From Ephydatia muelleri (taxonomy: Eukaryota > Porifera > Demospongiae > Spongillida > Spongillidae), in NCBI GenBank assembly GCA_013339895.1, contig JABACO010000005.1, forward strand, positions 6,976,205 through 7,040,204: a stretch of 64,000 bases of DNA, written 5' to 3'. Position numbers and translations under genes: made by a program. Under the pieces are notes generated by a model that saw nothing but the letters and a program-made list of their open reading frames with translations, was not told the origin of the DNA and did not search any database. Positions 23,804 to 37,583 of this stretch are shown here, one piece after another (within the stretch, counting starts at the first letter, position 1; each line of letters opens with the position of its first letter).

Positions 23804-24623
23804 GAGTCATGGCAGCGTAAGACATTTTTCGTTGCTCTTGACACTATTCTAGCATCAATGAGAAGGCGATTTGATAAGAACAGGTCGCTATTTGAAACAT
23901 TAGCCATCGTTGCGCCCAGGATCCCGTTAAGAGTGGTAAAACCGCTCAAGATCTTCACTGCACTGTGGCAGAAATTTGTGACCGCAAAGTTCACTTGAAT
24001 ACGAGCCAATGGCTTCAAGACCTGTTGAGTTTTGTTGCCGTGGACCATCGATTTCATACCCCCTCTAGTACCTTCCTTAAAATGGACGTTGTAGACATCA
24101 CTGATTCGCTAAGTGATGATACAGCTAGTGATGATGGTATAGCGGAGGAAGTTCAACGTACATCTTCTCGGGCCAATCCTGATCAGGTTCTTGTCAATCG
24201 GTCATTTTTGGATGCTCTAAACCTGCTGTGCCTACCGACCATCTCTACGATGCATTTCCCGAGGTTTGAAAGATATATTCATTTACCGAACGCTTTTTTT
24301 CTGCTCTAAAACGTATTAAGACGCGACTTCGGTCCACAATGGCTCAGGACAGGAAAGGTTTGAAGATGTCTGTTGAACGTAAAATTCTTTCTACCCTATC
24401 TTGCGATTCCATAACCGATCAGTTTGCACGAAATTCATCGGAGCCTCCAAAGCGTTATTATAACACTTTCACGTCAATCCTATACATGCATGTACATCCA
24501 CATTTGCTTGATACCTAAGCCTCCTTCCTGTGTACATGTATAGTTATTAATTTATGACTGGTGGGGGGGGGCGCCATATACGTGTTGTGCACCCCCAGAC
24601 AATTAATGCCGAGACCGCCACTG
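23804..24623 (+). pseudogene. hAT transposase C-terminus and 3' end
   Basis: Continuation of the interrupted hAT. After the TTAA site one frame encodes RKTFFVALDTILASMRRRFD, the segment that normally precedes the dimerisation domain. Farther on, in another frame, ERFFSALKRIKTRLRSTMAQ appears, the hAT C-terminal dimerisation motif, continuing to about 24460. Frameshifts separate these. The element end is probably at 24623, where GCCGAGACCGCCACTG reads on the minus strand as CAGTGGCGGTCTCGGC, a typical hAT terminal inverted repeat. The matching left end was not found. Confidence 0.8.
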
Positions 24624-27600
24624 CATATATGTTTGATCAAATTTGATATCCGTTGGGTGTGTATTGTGTGTATTTCTCTGCCTATACAAACGCTACCTGT
24701 GTATGTTGAAACACTCTCTCTGAAGTGAATTAAGCGCCTTGTCCCCTGTGGCTGTTATTCGCTGCGAGCGCGGGTGGCTCGTCGATCGAAAGGTGCGCAC
24801 AATGAAATTAAATGTACAATTGTATTCAGTTGTGTCCGGCTTTTTCTGGCTCAATTAGTGAACAGAACAGCGTTTTGTGAAGCGATTGAAGTACGTCAGA
24901 TTCGACGCCGGGTAAACCTTCGTATTAGTATACATGCATGCAGTGTCGTCTATAAATCACGAGGCATGTTGGTTAAACTAAATTCGCTGTATCCCACATC
25001 CACCTGGATTTTCACTCTGAAGATGCGTTGAGTTTCAACAGACAATCATTTACTCCACTGATTAGTTCATAGGCTGGTACCATTCTGTACATGGTGTGCA
25101 CCACATCCATTTAACACAGGTTGTTGCGGCCAGATGTTGCCCCTCTTACAAGATGACTATATGGTGACCTCGAAGTGGCACCTATAGGCAGGGGCAGCAG
25201 AAGGTGGGAGCAAGAGGGTGCCATGGCACCCCAATTATGGATATGGTATATAAATTTAAAAATTTATATTTGTCTTACCCTTTTAGCCCTTCCATTCCCA
25301 AATACATTGCCCCAGTGAGAAGGAAGCAACATTGGACTCACCACTTCACTGCAAAAAATGAGGGATGATCACCACTCCTGTTAGGTGATACGCAACCTCA
25401 CCTGGAGTGTTTATAAAAAAGGATGACAGCACAATTGATCGATGTGATAATAACATAGGGTACCTAGCACTCCATTATTTGCTTTCAGAGTTTATTTCGC
25501 TCACACTCAAACACGGGAGTGAACTACTTGGGAGTGCGTACACTCAGACTTCATAAAAGCACGTGTGTGTTCGTCTCAGGAATACTATTTCGTGCGAATG
25601 AGAAAGGTATTAGTATTCTTGAAAAAATGTTGTGTTTGATTGTCGGTATAGGGAGGGAAGGAGCGAGAGAAGGTGATGGGCATCAAGCTATCAGGTAAGC
25701 CCTAACACTGTGTCATGTGTGTGCTCACACACCTACACATCTCCATACCCACACCTACTCATCTTCACCCACGTCTTCATACCCACATGCACATCCCCAC
25801 ACCTACACATCTTCACACCCACACATCCCCACACCCACTGTCTATGAATTTGTACTTTCTCACAGGAGATATGGAGATTGTGTGTAAATATGGTGTAACA
25901 CTTGCGTTCACTTTGCAGCTGTCATAGGGATGGTTATACAACCCTTCTTTTCCAGTTCTCTTGAATGTATCTGCTTCAAAATCTCTCTTTCTTTAATCAT
26001 TATTTTCTATTTCAGACATAGCCTTGATTTGATTTGGATGGTATAACCACGCAAATCATATCACCACCTCAGTCTTGTAGTTTCAACACACCGCATTCCC
26101 TATCTCACCATACCTGACCACCTTTCCCACCAACACTCTCTCATCTCCCCATCCTCTGCACATAAGACATTAACCCCCGAAGCACGCAGGTGCATGTAAT
26201 CAACAATGAGCATTGTACTCAGCATAGGGAGGAGGTTTTCTTTTTTAACATGGTCAAATTTAAAAATTGATACTTATTAATTCTGTTGTTGTTGTTGTTG
26301 GATACTTTTTCGCTACCTAAACAATGGATCCTAAAGAAGAAGTGGGCGAAACATTGATTACTATTGATGCTGCAGGCTGCGACCAGTATTTATGCTATTT
26401 ATATAGTTGTTCCAAACTCTTTGCTGCGAAACTTAAGTAAAAGGGCCAAAGATGGTTCATGCACAGCAATTCAGGGCTTTGATTCCGGGCCCGTGACAGC
26501 ACGCAATATCACCCGGAAGAGCGTGCTTCCGAATTTTGCGCGCCATGTGCTCTCGAAATCGTGAGTGGACCGATTTCATACGAATGATTTCTCGGTCCCG
26601 GAGGATTATTTGTATGCGCACGGGGTAATTCGAGAGCAACGTCGCGCGCGAACGTGCAATTTTGTACGTAACCGAGGAACCTACCGTGTACGCGCAATAT
26701 AGAACTATCGTATGACGTAAGGAAAGTTAAATAGACTAGTTAATACTATCATTATTTCTCAGATTATTGATCACATAGTCAAAAAATTTAATGTTTCAAG
26801 TTTACAAATATGAAACATAGAAAGTTGATAAGTAAACAAACCTGTTCGTAGAAAAGAAAGCATAACTGAAACAACACTTTTACCAAAAAATGGCCTTACC
26901 TCCCAGCAGTTGATGGTGACGTTGTAACATCTGACTTCCACAACACAGGTCGATCTTTCTTTAGAATAGTTCACTGCTGTCAACCCGAATGCACGTGGAA
27001 TACACCGCCATTTGAGCGAAAGGAAAAGGGTAACAATAACGAGGTGCTGTTACATCACGTACGTTTTAGCGCTCTTGTTCAGCCAGGATGTTTCAGGTAG
27101 ATCAAGGAATCCAACATTTCTGCCATAATGCAGTAGAGAACACCATTATTCTGTTCCCGACGTTACGCCTTGGAAGCAAACAAAGTGCCACACAAAAACA
27201 CGTAATTGACAGCTTACCTCGCTGTGTAGCGTAGCCGGCCGTTCTTTCTAACCAACAACCTGCCTGAATTGCTTCGCAGAACGTTATCCCAATACACAAT
27301 TTCCTGACGAGCAAAGCTTTCAATTCAAAACGAGCGTAGGCTAAAGGTAACTCACCTGGCTTTCGTTTGACGATTTTGGAATAAAATGGCACCTCTCTGA
27401 CTTACAGTGGAAGATGTAGTGTTCCACAGCGGTCATACATCCTATCAAAAAAGAACATTCTGTGGAGCCATACTTACCGACGCCAGACGAAAATAATCAT
27501 CACGTGATTCACGTGGCTGCTATAAAATGCATACGCATGCGTCGTCATGATGTTTTACTAATGACATGGCGATTGCAGACCTCGCCTGCTGAGAGAACGT

Positions 27601-28204
27601 GAGGCATTCTGAAAGACATTTCCATAATGGGAGGTTGGAGTTGGAATCCTGATTCTTTGTATAAATGATAAGACAAGCGGCCGTTCATAAACTACGTCAC
27701 CTATATGGACCCCTCTTATACTGATGTATGCTTCATGTATACATCATCACACTGGCTGCTACCACCCTGCATGCTGGGGACCCTTCGAAGTGACGTAATT
27801 TATGGATGGCACCAAAGAAGACACCGAGAGAACGAGGTACATTCTAGCGATAGATTGTTTGCGTGCCCCGCCTCTTTATACGATGCATATAATAAGTAAC
27901 ATCACGCAGCAGAACATATAATATAGTCTCCAGGGCAAGCTGAAGCATAAACCATCGTCCAAGAAATATATTAAAATGCATTTCTTCATAAAAAATAACC
28001 AAGGCATTGACTGACCGCTTTGGTCGCCTCAGCTAATGCTCGTACCATTCTGAGTCGTTCTTACACCTTGTGCAGCAGGTGGATGAACTTTGTGTGTAAT
28101 TGTGTGTGGTTATATACTTGTGTAGCACTGTACTCAGAACCAAGTCAACAATATGAAAAACTATTCATTAACATGACTCTGATAGGTGAAAAGATTCTTG
28201 ATGC
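24624..28204. other. Intergenic, scattered transposon scraps
   Basis: No gene I can support. At 25190 the sequence CAGGGGCAGCAGAAGG, followed by GAGGGTGCCATGGCACCCC, looks like a hAT-type terminus. Near 25715-25840 there is a short CACACCTACACATCTC-type repeat. On the minus strand, open pieces with good donor sites occur (VEVRCYNVTINCWE before GTAAGG at about 26897; MPFYSKIVKRKPG before GTGAG at about 27355), which could be small exons, but I recognise no family. A CpG-rich patch lies at 26560-26700. Confidence 0.4.
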
Positions 28205-29400
28205 ATTTCCAGTGAGTGCTGCATAGGTCATTAGAAGACCAGTGGGGTGATGTCTCATACCAATGTGAAGCTTTCTGGACAAACCTTGCGTCACATACAA
28301 TGAAATGTAGTGATACTCACGTCAGTATGCATACCATTATTAGTGACAAACGACTTACCTGATAGCCACACCCTTCAGAATCACGTGACCCTCAGAAGAC
28401 CATTGGGGCGATGTCTCATACCAATGTGAAGCTTACTGGACAAACCTTACAATGATATGTAGTGATACTCACCTCAGTATGTATACTATTATTAGTGACA
28501 AACGACTCACCTGATAGCCACACCCTTCAGAATCACGTGACCCTCAGAAGACCATTGGGGTGATGTCTCATACCAATGTGAAGCTTACTGGACAAACCTT
28601 ACAATGATATGTAGTGAAACTCACCTCAGTATGTATACTATTATTAGTAACAAACTGATAGCCACACCCTTCAGAATCACGTGACCCTCAGAAGACCATT
28701 GGGGCAATGTCTCATACCAATGTGAAGCTTACTGGACAAACCTTGTGTCACATACAATGAAATGTAGTGATATTCATGTCAGTATGTATACTATTATTAG
28801 TAACAAACTGATAGCCACACCCTTCAGAATCACGTGACCCTCAGAAGACCATTGGGGCAATGTCTCATACCAATGTGAAGCTTACTGGACAAACCTTGTG
28901 TCACATACAATGAAATGTAGTGATATTCATGTCAGTATGTATACTATTATTAGTAACAAACTGATAGCCACACCCTTCAGAATCACGTGACCCTCAGAAG
29001 ACCATTGGGGCGATGTCTCATACCAATGTGAAGCTTACTGGACAAACCTTGTGTCACATACAATGAAATGTAGTGATACTCACGTCAGTATGTATACCAT
29101 TATTAGTGAAAAACGACTCACCTGAGATAGCCACACCCTTCAGAATCACGTGACCCTCAGAAGACCATTGAGGTGATGTCTCATACCAATGTGAAGCTTA
29201 CTGGACAAACCTTGCGTCACATACAATGAAATGTACCATAGATTATTTAGACATCTATGAATGTGCTGAGTGATATACACATTTCCGTGTGTATACCATT
29301 ATTAGATCTAGAGACAAATTACTCACCGAAGATAGCCACACCTTTCCGAATCACATCACCCTAAGAAGACCACTGTGGTGAGGCCTCAGACCAATGTGAG
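28205..29400. repeat. Tandem repeat, eight units of about 150 bp
   Basis: Units marked by CAGAAGACCATTGGGG start at about 28232, 28394, 28546, 28690, 28843, 28996, 29159 and 29374, giving spacings of about 144-163 bp and a longer last one (215 bp). Each unit contains ATGTCTCATACCAATGTGAAGC, GGACAAACCTT, TGTAGTGATACTCA and CACACCCTTCAGAATCACGTGA. Central units are nearly identical; the outermost are most diverged. Confidence 0.95.
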
Positions 29401-30090
29401 TACATACAACTAGCTATAGCCTTGTTCTGACCCCTGAGCGACAACGAGTGCACATTGTTTTCGGTTTCAGGCATTAGAAAACCAGCTTTTTTTGACCTCA
29501 CATACCTTAATTAAAAATTCGTGGGACCTGTCCTCTACTGCAGCTGTAGCCTCGGCGTGTTGTAAACTTAAAAGAGGTATTCGAATTCAAATTCAATCAT
29601 ACCGTGAGGAGAGGGTTAAATGGCCGTTTAATGATATTCCCGTACAGGATTGGGCGGTGAAATAATGGGACTACGTTAATCGTGAGTGCACGCTTTGTGA
29701 TATGCACGGATGCATGACTGAATACGTAGTTTGTAATCACCCGCGTGCGGACGGCCGAATTGCTGTGATGTTTGGTATCTTGCGTGAACGAACATATCAT
29801 TGATGAGAACCAAATCCCCAATTATGATGGATCGTACAGACACGTCGAAGTCGCCGAATTGTACACACACGTATAAGTATAAATAACAAATCTACAATGG
29901 CAAAATTATAAATGCCCTATGATAATAAAATTAATGCTATTTTTTATACCTACAGCTGGAGCTCTATTGCATCCTGGAGACAAGATACGCATAACATTCA
30001 GCTGTGATGGTGCTAAACTGTCAAGAACTAGTACAATCATTATCATTAATGCTTCCATTCTCTCTATATTAGCTGGTTAACGGGTTAACT
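29401..30090. other. Intergenic, no gene seen
   Basis: Overlapping minus-strand open frames at 29597-29870 show no recognisable motif. The stretch ends at the left terminus of the next hAT element. Confidence 0.4.
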
Positions 30091-32399
30091 CAGGCCCGTA
30101 AGCAGCTCTAGAAGAATGGTCAGGCTGGTAACCGGACTACAATAGCAGTGGGGTCTGGGGCTCCGCCCCAAAAGTTTTTATGCATTCAGTAATCTGCATG
30201 AGCGGCATCTTAAATGCTATAATTGTGGCAATGAAATATTTCACTGCATGGATGATAGAAATCAAAGTTCCAAACTATACTCTTTATACCATTATACTCA
30301 AAACACATGCATACTCCCTATATAATGCCTACCTAATATATGGAAGTTTTACTAAATGACACAACATTGTACTCAGAGATCTCAAAGTCAAAACTTGCCA
30401 AACAGAGAAAGACGATGCTCATTACCACACACAAACTCATTTAGGCAATCCTCCAGCACTAGCGAATCACAGCGATCCTTATGGACATGGAGAACAAGCA
30501 GATTATTCAGCCTTGAATCACTCATTGTTGTTCTGAGGTAAGACTTAACTCTCCTCAGAGCAGAAGCACTTCTCTCGCTGACAGCATTTGTTGCTGGCAT
30601 GACCAACAGCAGATGAATAAGGGAGCACACCTGTGTGATACTGATACGCATACCTGGAGATAGAGTGCAAACGTGTTGCACAATATCTCGTATACCAACA
30701 TTAGCAGTGGTAGGAAAAGCTGACAAGATTATGGACCGGAACAGTTCCATCTGGGTATGAAGCAGCACCTTGTCAATATCATCACCATAAAAATCAGCAA
30801 TGAAATTTAAATCTTGCTGATAATCTTTTCCATTCGCTGCTGATACCAGTAGATTTTCCAAACGGCAGTAGGTTTGGTAGCCAGGTTGGTTGAACCGCTG
30901 TCTAATACATGCTAGGGCTGCATCAATAACTACTGTCACGGACTTAGGTCTTCTCTGACGAGCTCCGCAAGGCTTGCGCACCGAAAATAGCCGAAGTTAT
31001 AGTCAATAGCTTAATACATGATAACAGGCATCATGGCATAGCATAGCATAGCCTTTAAATACTACTACAAACATGAAATCAGTAGCACCAGGCCTAACTA
31101 GGGTTCAATTACAGACAATAGTTTATGGGCTAGCTATACAAGCCAAGTTCACTCTCGCGGATGTAATATCTAATAAACACGTCCGATTCCCCGGGCTCCG
31201 CTGAGTTCACAATCCCTCACAACTACATAGTACTCGGTGCGAAAGTAGTCTTGGACGGTCTCCAGAAATGTTCCTTGGCCATCTCCTACCTCATACCGTT
31301 GTGGAGCCTTGCGCTTTCTTGGTAGTACTGCTTCATCAATGTGCAATTTTTCTTGCATGCCAGAAACCTTGCTCCACAGTAACGAAAAACACTCTTGATT
31401 TCGCAAGCGTTCAAGAGTATTGCAAGTTAGCTGGGCTAATTGTTGGCCATCAGCAGCACTGAGGGATGGTGATTGTAATGTCTTACTGAGATTATCAGTA
31501 TGGCGCAAGATGCATTCACCTAGACAGAGACTGAAAAGAAACTCAAACTTTTCCATCTGCGCCTTGACACCAGTGATACGGGCACGATTCTCGGAATCAG
31601 ATGCTATGTCCCTTGCCTCATCCCAGAACTCCTGGAATACCTCGTAGTTATCAATGACACTCTGAAGGGAAGCTGCTCTCACAGTCCATCGAGTAGGACA
31701 GAGCGTTCGGAATCCAACAGTGCCAGGAGATAGAGAAGACTTCAGCTGCTCAAACAGACTATCACGCCTGGGAGAATATTTCAATAGCTTACTGATTTCT
31801 CCAACTGTATCTAGAACATCTCTTATCATTTTACTCTCCTTCACTACATCAGCCACAGCCAAGTTCAGGGCATGGCCATAACAGTGGGTAAATATGGCAC
31901 GCTCTTCTATCTGACACAGTTGTGTTGCTGTCCCAGTTCTGGATCCGGCCATGTTTGCTGCTCCATCATAACACTGACCTCTGCAATTGTGCATATCTAG
32001 GTTCATGCGTAGCACAACATCTTTTAGTACAGCAACAAGTGTGTCAGCATTGATTTTGTCAACTTTGTGAAGGCCGACAAAATCCTCATGTGGTTTCAAA
32101 TCACTGTCAACCCAGCGGAAGCATACTACAACCTGTTCTCTGTTGGATGCATCTGTCACCTCATCAGCCATGATAGTGAAGTACTTAGCTTCTCTAATAG
32201 ACAAGGCAATATCACGGATGATAGACAGTGCCATTGTCTGCAACAGCTCGTTCTGCATTTTAGGAGAAGTGTACCTGTCCTGCTTCTTTGCGAAAAGGTC
32301 ATAAATAGTAACATCGTCAATCGCTTTCAGAAGCAATAGCTGATGGAAGTTGCTATCCATCTCATCCCCATCACGGTTACGGCGGTTACGGCCCTGTAA
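30091..32399 (-). mobile_element. hAT element with transposase (ZMYM1/DUF4371 type)
   Basis: Minus-strand transposase in two long open exons. The first (about 31217-32399) covers the DUF4371-like region and catalytic core: MDSNFHQLLLLKAIDD, FTIMADEVTDASNREQ (first Asp), CYDGAANMAGSRTG (second Asp), FTHCYGHALNLAVADVVK and CPTRWTVRAASLQSV. The second (30388 to about 30940) ends with the dimerisation motif LLVMPATNAVSERSASALRR and SDSRLNNLLVLHVHKD. The two join across a likely GT-AG intron of about 280 bp. No stops occur inside either exon, so this is the best preserved transposase in the window. The left terminus is CAGGCCCGTA at 30091. The N-terminal zinc finger and right terminus were not found beyond 32400, so the copy is probably 5'-truncated or its first exon lies farther away. 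Confidence 0.85.
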
Positions 32400-33114
32400 C
32401 TGGTTTGCCCATAAGGGGGTCAGGCTGAACCGGTCAGGTATATGAAAGCCCCCCTGTCAAGCTGGCCTGGGACCATGGGTAACGCAGGCTACTCTTGGAT
32501 GTGACCAGACTTGCCACTACCATGACGAAGTCATGGAGAGTGCATGGTTGGCCCTCAACCGCTGAACCGACCCGCCCCTTGTTCCGAGACTGGGTACGAG
32601 AACGGGCAGTACACTCTTGTTCTCTACAACCACGCGGTTCTGCGACATGAAACAAAAACGAAACTACTCATTTTTGACTTCTAGATCGATTGCTAAAACA
32701 AGCTACACGATCCGATCGTCGGGAGTGTTGTTACAGACGGGTCATAGTCGGGGTCAAATCCTATATGACGAAACTTCCGATTCTAACGAAACTTCCGATA
32801 AAAATGGGTTGAGGTATCATATCATAGCAGTGATGTAAAGGCCAGCCACAATCCGTCTTAGTAATTTTTTCCACAATTTTGATTTTCTGGTGATAGTCAG
32901 TTAACTGCTTTCCTTCTAAAATGTTCCTTATCATGGGCTGAAATGCATTCCCAGAGTATGACTTAAACTACCAAATCATGAAATGCTTATTACTTCCATA
33001 GCTTTCACTTCTCTTCTTATAAATTCTCTTGACAAAGGACACTGATTATCTCTAAAATCAATTGTTTGACCAATGTTGAAACTTAACATATAAATTGATC
33101 ATGCCTTAACTCAC
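32400..33114. other. No gene recognised
   Basis: Sequence upstream of the hAT core exon. No zinc-finger exon or right-hand CAGGCCCG terminus was seen. Short open frames lack motifs. Confidence 0.4.
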
Positions 33115-33448
33115 GTGTACAAGCATCTACTAAGAGAAGGAAAATGTCGTATGTAATGGTCTTTCCCCCATTGTAGGCCACATATGTCATCTGGATCTGG
33201 TTGATTCTTATAATCTGGAATTAGAAATTGTGATTCAGTCTGGTTCTGTACATAATTGGTTGGGCTGCTGGTTTCAGATCTACTACTACTGCTACTGATA
33301 TCAATATGTTCACTATCACTGTGATCATTGTTCTCGGACTCATTACTACATGCAGAATGTTGGTCTTGTTTTCTGACATCAGATGTGCATCCATCTGCAT
33401 TTTGGCAGCTGTCCGTACTGTTGCTGGACTGATACATTACCGGCATGC
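33115..33448 (-). CDS. Possible internal exon, Ser-rich, unknown
   Basis: A 334-nt open stretch bounded by TATTTCAG on its 5' side and GTGAGTTAAG on its 3' side. The product begins MPVMYQSSNSTDSCQN, has a serine run within HIDISSSSSRSETSS, and ends GKDHYIRHFPSLSRCLYT. It is acidic and polar with no recognised domain and is probably intracellular. A neighbouring open piece to the right (to 33548) ends in a GTATGT donor, but its frame does not join this exon without a shift. Origin (host gene or transposon) is unclear. Confidence 0.35.
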
Positions 33449-34649
33449 CTGAAATACACAATTTTAAGTGAATTATGGCAGCACATACCTTCTCATCTGC
33501 ACCACCTTGCAAAGGATATAGACTACCTTTAGACAGTTCATACACCATTTGTAACGTAAACTTGGTTACTGATTCCTTTGATACAGAATTTACATGTTAT
33601 CATAGCATGAAACTTTACCTGTGTATGAAGACAAGGTAACCCCTCCACCAGTTGCAGGGCTGCCTAGGTGGTATATGCATGTTTAAACCAAATGTGATAT
33701 ATATATGCACTTACAAAGCATACAAATGCTCCACAATTATTTGTATTCTTCTGAGTTGGGGCATCCTTCTAGCAAAGGCAGTAACCAATTTTAGGAGTAG
33801 TGTTAAATTGTATGTACACATTTACTGAATCATGATATTTCCATTCACAAGATGAAATTTGTTGACAGCTTTCGCTACACAGATACATCCTAGAAGATAT
33901 GTGTTAATGGTGTACCCATGCACAACATATAACATCTAACCATATACAGTTCACATTGGAGAAGTGCAAAGAGTCAATGCAGAGTATGAATTTAAATTTC
34001 GGATAAACAACCTGTATAGTATAATAATAACATTTGAAATGACTCATTGTGCGACAACTAACCACTAAACTCCAATGTTTTGGCTTGTGTACTGGAAAAA
34101 GCATGAGATCATGCTCAAAAATATTGCATCCCTTTAAACAAATTGCATTACATTATATAATCGTATCACTGATTCAGTTTATACAATGGTACCTTGTGTA
34201 GTGTTTGATGCTCTGATATCCTCTACTGATAAAAGTTGGAAGAAAAGTAGGATCAAAAGCTATCACCTTTTGTACATCCTAAATGTCATCAATAAAAGTA
34301 ACCGGCACAACTACGGACGGAATTACTGTTACTGTGGAAGTTTTCAAAAGCTCCATATATGCTGCAATGATTTGGAAAAAAAAAAGAATTAAGAATTAGT
34401 ACAGATCTATATTTCGTACTCTTGAATAAATCCATGAATCAGAAACTAGAAGGCTTAAATCACTGCTGTCCAACTATAATCTTGAGTGTGGCTCAGGAAT
34501 GCTCTGGCTGAGCTATGATATAAGCATAAAAATTGTATCAGTGCCACAATAAACAGTTGGCACTTATTTACCTTTGTCTGTTCATGCAGTGGCAAGCCTT
34601 TGTATTTCTGCATTAAACATAATTTTGAATTTTAAGATGTTTACAAATT
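33449..34649. other. No gene recognised
   Basis: AT-rich sequence with no convincing coding exon, RNA gene or repeat array until the satellite begins. Confidence 0.4.
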
Positions 34650-36880
34650 TGTGGTGATTTATAATACGTAAGGTGAGGGCATGGCTGTAGTGATGGACAA
34701 CATGCATGGCCATGTGAGGCTATACACCAGCAGTACACAGGTGTGCTTACTCTACTTCAGGGTACCACTGGTTTTGACCACACCCCTTCCTGGAGTAAGA
34801 TAGGCAGCCATCTTGTGGTGATTTATAATACGTAAGGTGAGGGCATGGCTGTAGTGATGGACAACATGCATGGCCATGTGAGGCTATACACCGGCAGTAC
34901 ACAGGTGTGCTTACTCTACTTCAGGGTACCAATGGTATTGACCAAACCTCTTCCTGGAGTAAGATAGGCAGCCAGCTTATGGTGATTTTTAATATGTAAG
35001 GTGAGGGCATGGCTGTAGTGATGGACAACATGCATGGCCATGTGAGGCTATACACCAGCAGTACACAGGTGTGCTTACTGTACATCAGGGTACCACTGGT
35101 TTTGACCACATTCCTTCCTGGAGTAAGATAGGCAGCCATCTTATGGTGATTTTTAAAACGTAAGGTGAGGGCATGGCTGTAGTGATGGACAACATGCATG
35201 GCCATGTGAGGCTATACACCAGCTGTACACAGGTGTGCTTAATCTACTTCAGGGTACCACTGGTATTGACCACACCCCTTCCTGGAGTAAGATAGGCAGC
35301 CATCTTGTGGTGAGTTTTAATAAGTAAGGTGAGGGCATGGCTGTAGTGATGGACAACATGCATGGCCATGTAAGGCTATACACCAGCAGTACACAGGTGT
35401 GCTTAATCTACTTCAGGGTACCACTGGTATTGACCACACCACTTCCTGGAGTAAGATAGACAGCCATCTTGTGGTGAGTTTTTATATGTAAGGTGAGGGC
35501 ATGGCTGTAGTGATGGACGACATGCATGGCCATGTGAGGCTATACACCAGCAATACACAGGTGTGCTTACTCTACTTCAGGGTACCACTGGTTTTGACCA
35601 CACCTCTTCCTGGAGTAAGATAGGCAGCCATCTTGTGGTAATTTTTGAAAGGTGAGGGCATAGCTGTAGTGATGGACAACATGCATGGCCATGTGAGGCT
35701 ATAAACCAGCAATACACAGGTGTGCTTACTCTACTTCAGGGTACCACTGGTATTGACCACACCTCTTCCTGGAGTAAGATAGTCAGCCATCTTGTGGTGA
35801 GTATTAATACGTAAGGTGAGGACATGGCTGTAGTGATGGACAACATGCATGGCCATGTGAGGCTATACACCAGCAGTACACAGGTGTGCTTACTCTACTT
35901 CAGGGTACCACTGGTTTTGACCAAACCCCTTCCTGGAGTAAGCTAGGCAGCCATCTTGTGGTGATTTTTAATACGTAAAGTGAGGGCATGGCTGTAGTGA
36001 TGGACAACATGCATGACCATGTGAGGCTATACACCAGCAGTACACAGGTGTGCTTACTCTACTTCAGGGTACCACTGGTTTTGACCACACCCCTTCCTGG
36101 AGTAAGATAGGAAGCCATCTTGTGGTGAGTTTTAATATGTAAGGTGAGGGCATGGCTTTAGTGATGGACAACATGCATGGCCATGTGAGGCTATACACCA
36201 GCAGTACACAAGTGTGCTTATTCTACTTCAGGGTACCACTGGTATTGACCACACCCATTCCTGGAGTAAGACAGGCAGCCATCTTGAGGTGATTTTTAAT
36301 ACGTAAGGTGAGGGCATTGCTGTAGTGATGGACAACATGCATGGCCATGTGAGACTATACACCAGCAATACACAGGTGTGCTTACTCTACTTCAGGGTAC
36401 CACTGATTTTGACCACACCCCTTCCTGGAGTAAGATAGGCAGCCATCTTGTGGTGATTTTTAATATGTAAGGTGAGGGCATGGCTGTAGTGATGGACAAC
36501 ATGCATGGCCATGTAAGGTTATACACCGGCAGTACACAGTGTGCTTACTCTACTTCAGGGTACCACTGGTATTGACCACATCCCTTCCTGGAGTAAGATA
36601 GGCAGCCATCTTATGGTGATTTTTAATATGTAAGGTGAGGGCATGGCTGTAGTGATGGACAACATGCATGGCCATGTAAGGCTATACACCAGCAGTACAC
36701 AGGTGTGCTTACTCTACATCAGGGTACCACTGGTTTTGACCACACCCCGTTTTAGGAGTAAGATAGGCAGCCATCTTATGGTGATTTTTAATATGTAAGG
36801 TGTGGGCATGGCTGTAGTGATGGACAACATGCATGGCCATGTGAGGCTATACACCAGAAGTACACAGGTGTGCTTGCCTT
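34650..36880. repeat. Satellite array, about 14 units of 164 bp
   Basis: Tandem units starting at GTAAGGTGAGGGCATGGC near 34668, 34831, 34996, 35159, 35324, 35490, 35650, 35813, 35976, 36138, 36302, 36466, 36630 and 36796, a regular spacing of 160-166 bp. Each contains GATGGACAACATGCATGGCC, TACACCAGCAGTACACAGG, TACTTCAGGGTACCACTGG, CTTCCTGGAGTAAGATAGGC and AGCCATCTTGTGGTGA. Units differ from each other at only a few percent of positions. Open frames across it on the minus strand are by-products of the periodicity. Diverged units of the same family occur at 40850-41170. Confidence 0.97.
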
Positions 36881-37575
36881 ATACATGTGTATGACTGTAG
36901 TTGGTTGCACCAAATCATCATCCTATAGCATAGTTTAGACAAAGCGTAGGTTTAGTCAGCTCATGTAATCGTCGCGTACATCCGGTAGACGGCACTCCAA
37001 ATCGCAGGGAAAAAGCGCCCAGTCCTTCTTTGAAGGTTTTTGTCGATCACAGCTCCTTGCGCTAATCTGGCTAATATAGGCTATATACCGCGCGCGCCGG
37101 TTATCGGCATGCTTTTGATCTAACCGCTGGAATGTGAGGCTGAGGAATGTGAGGCTAGCTTTATTCGGTCAGTCAGTGGCTTGGTTGGTTGGTCAGGGTA
37201 GAAGCCCAAAGGGTGTCGGCCGCCATTGATGTATGACCGGTGTACAGGTACAAATCGATGCACATGTGGAGTGGTGGGTTGGTCAGCGAAAAATTCTAGG
37301 CTGGCTATGATACTGAATGTCTGCTTTCCCTAGAACACCATATATCAAACCTGGAACCAGACAATGGGACAATCTAGTTTGTTTAGAGGGGGTTTGCAGA
37401 CTCAGAGGCAGGCTAAGCTTGACCCACTAACCTTTGACAAAGCCTATTTATCATCCCATGGCCAATCTAAACAGAGAGATCGGTCACCTGTCAAAGGCCT
37501 GACCTGGGGCGATTCAGGAGTTTGAACTGTGCTGTGTTGTAGGTAGGAACTTTGGGCTAATTAATCACGTAATTG
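36881..37575. other. Unique spacer upstream of pore-former gene
   Basis: No coding exon recognised. It includes a short CpG-rich patch (CCGCGCGCGCCGG near 37088) and leads into the TATA box of the next gene, so any regulatory sequence of that gene probably lies here. Confidence 0.4.
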
Positions 37576-37583
37576 TATAAAAG
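37576..37583 (+). promoter_or_regulatory. TATA box of aerolysin-like gene
   Basis: TATAAAAG preceded by ACGTAATTG. It lies about 400 bp before the preferred start codon and about 110 bp before the GTGTGC tract, so transcription would start near 37605-37615 and the tract would fall in the 5' leader (or in an intron within it). Confidence 0.55.

Noticed and set aside
26771..27392. Two small minus-strand exons with good donors
   Set aside because: Donor sites alone are weak evidence; no family recognised and no consistent joining frame found, so they are noted only in the intergenic entry.
28205..29400. Possible CRISPR-like array
   Set aside because: Units of about 150 bp are contiguous with no unique spacers of constant length; an ordinary tandem repeat in a eukaryotic setting.
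34921..35205. 94-codon minus-strand open frame
   Set aside because: Spans satellite units and simply repeats with the 164-bp period.
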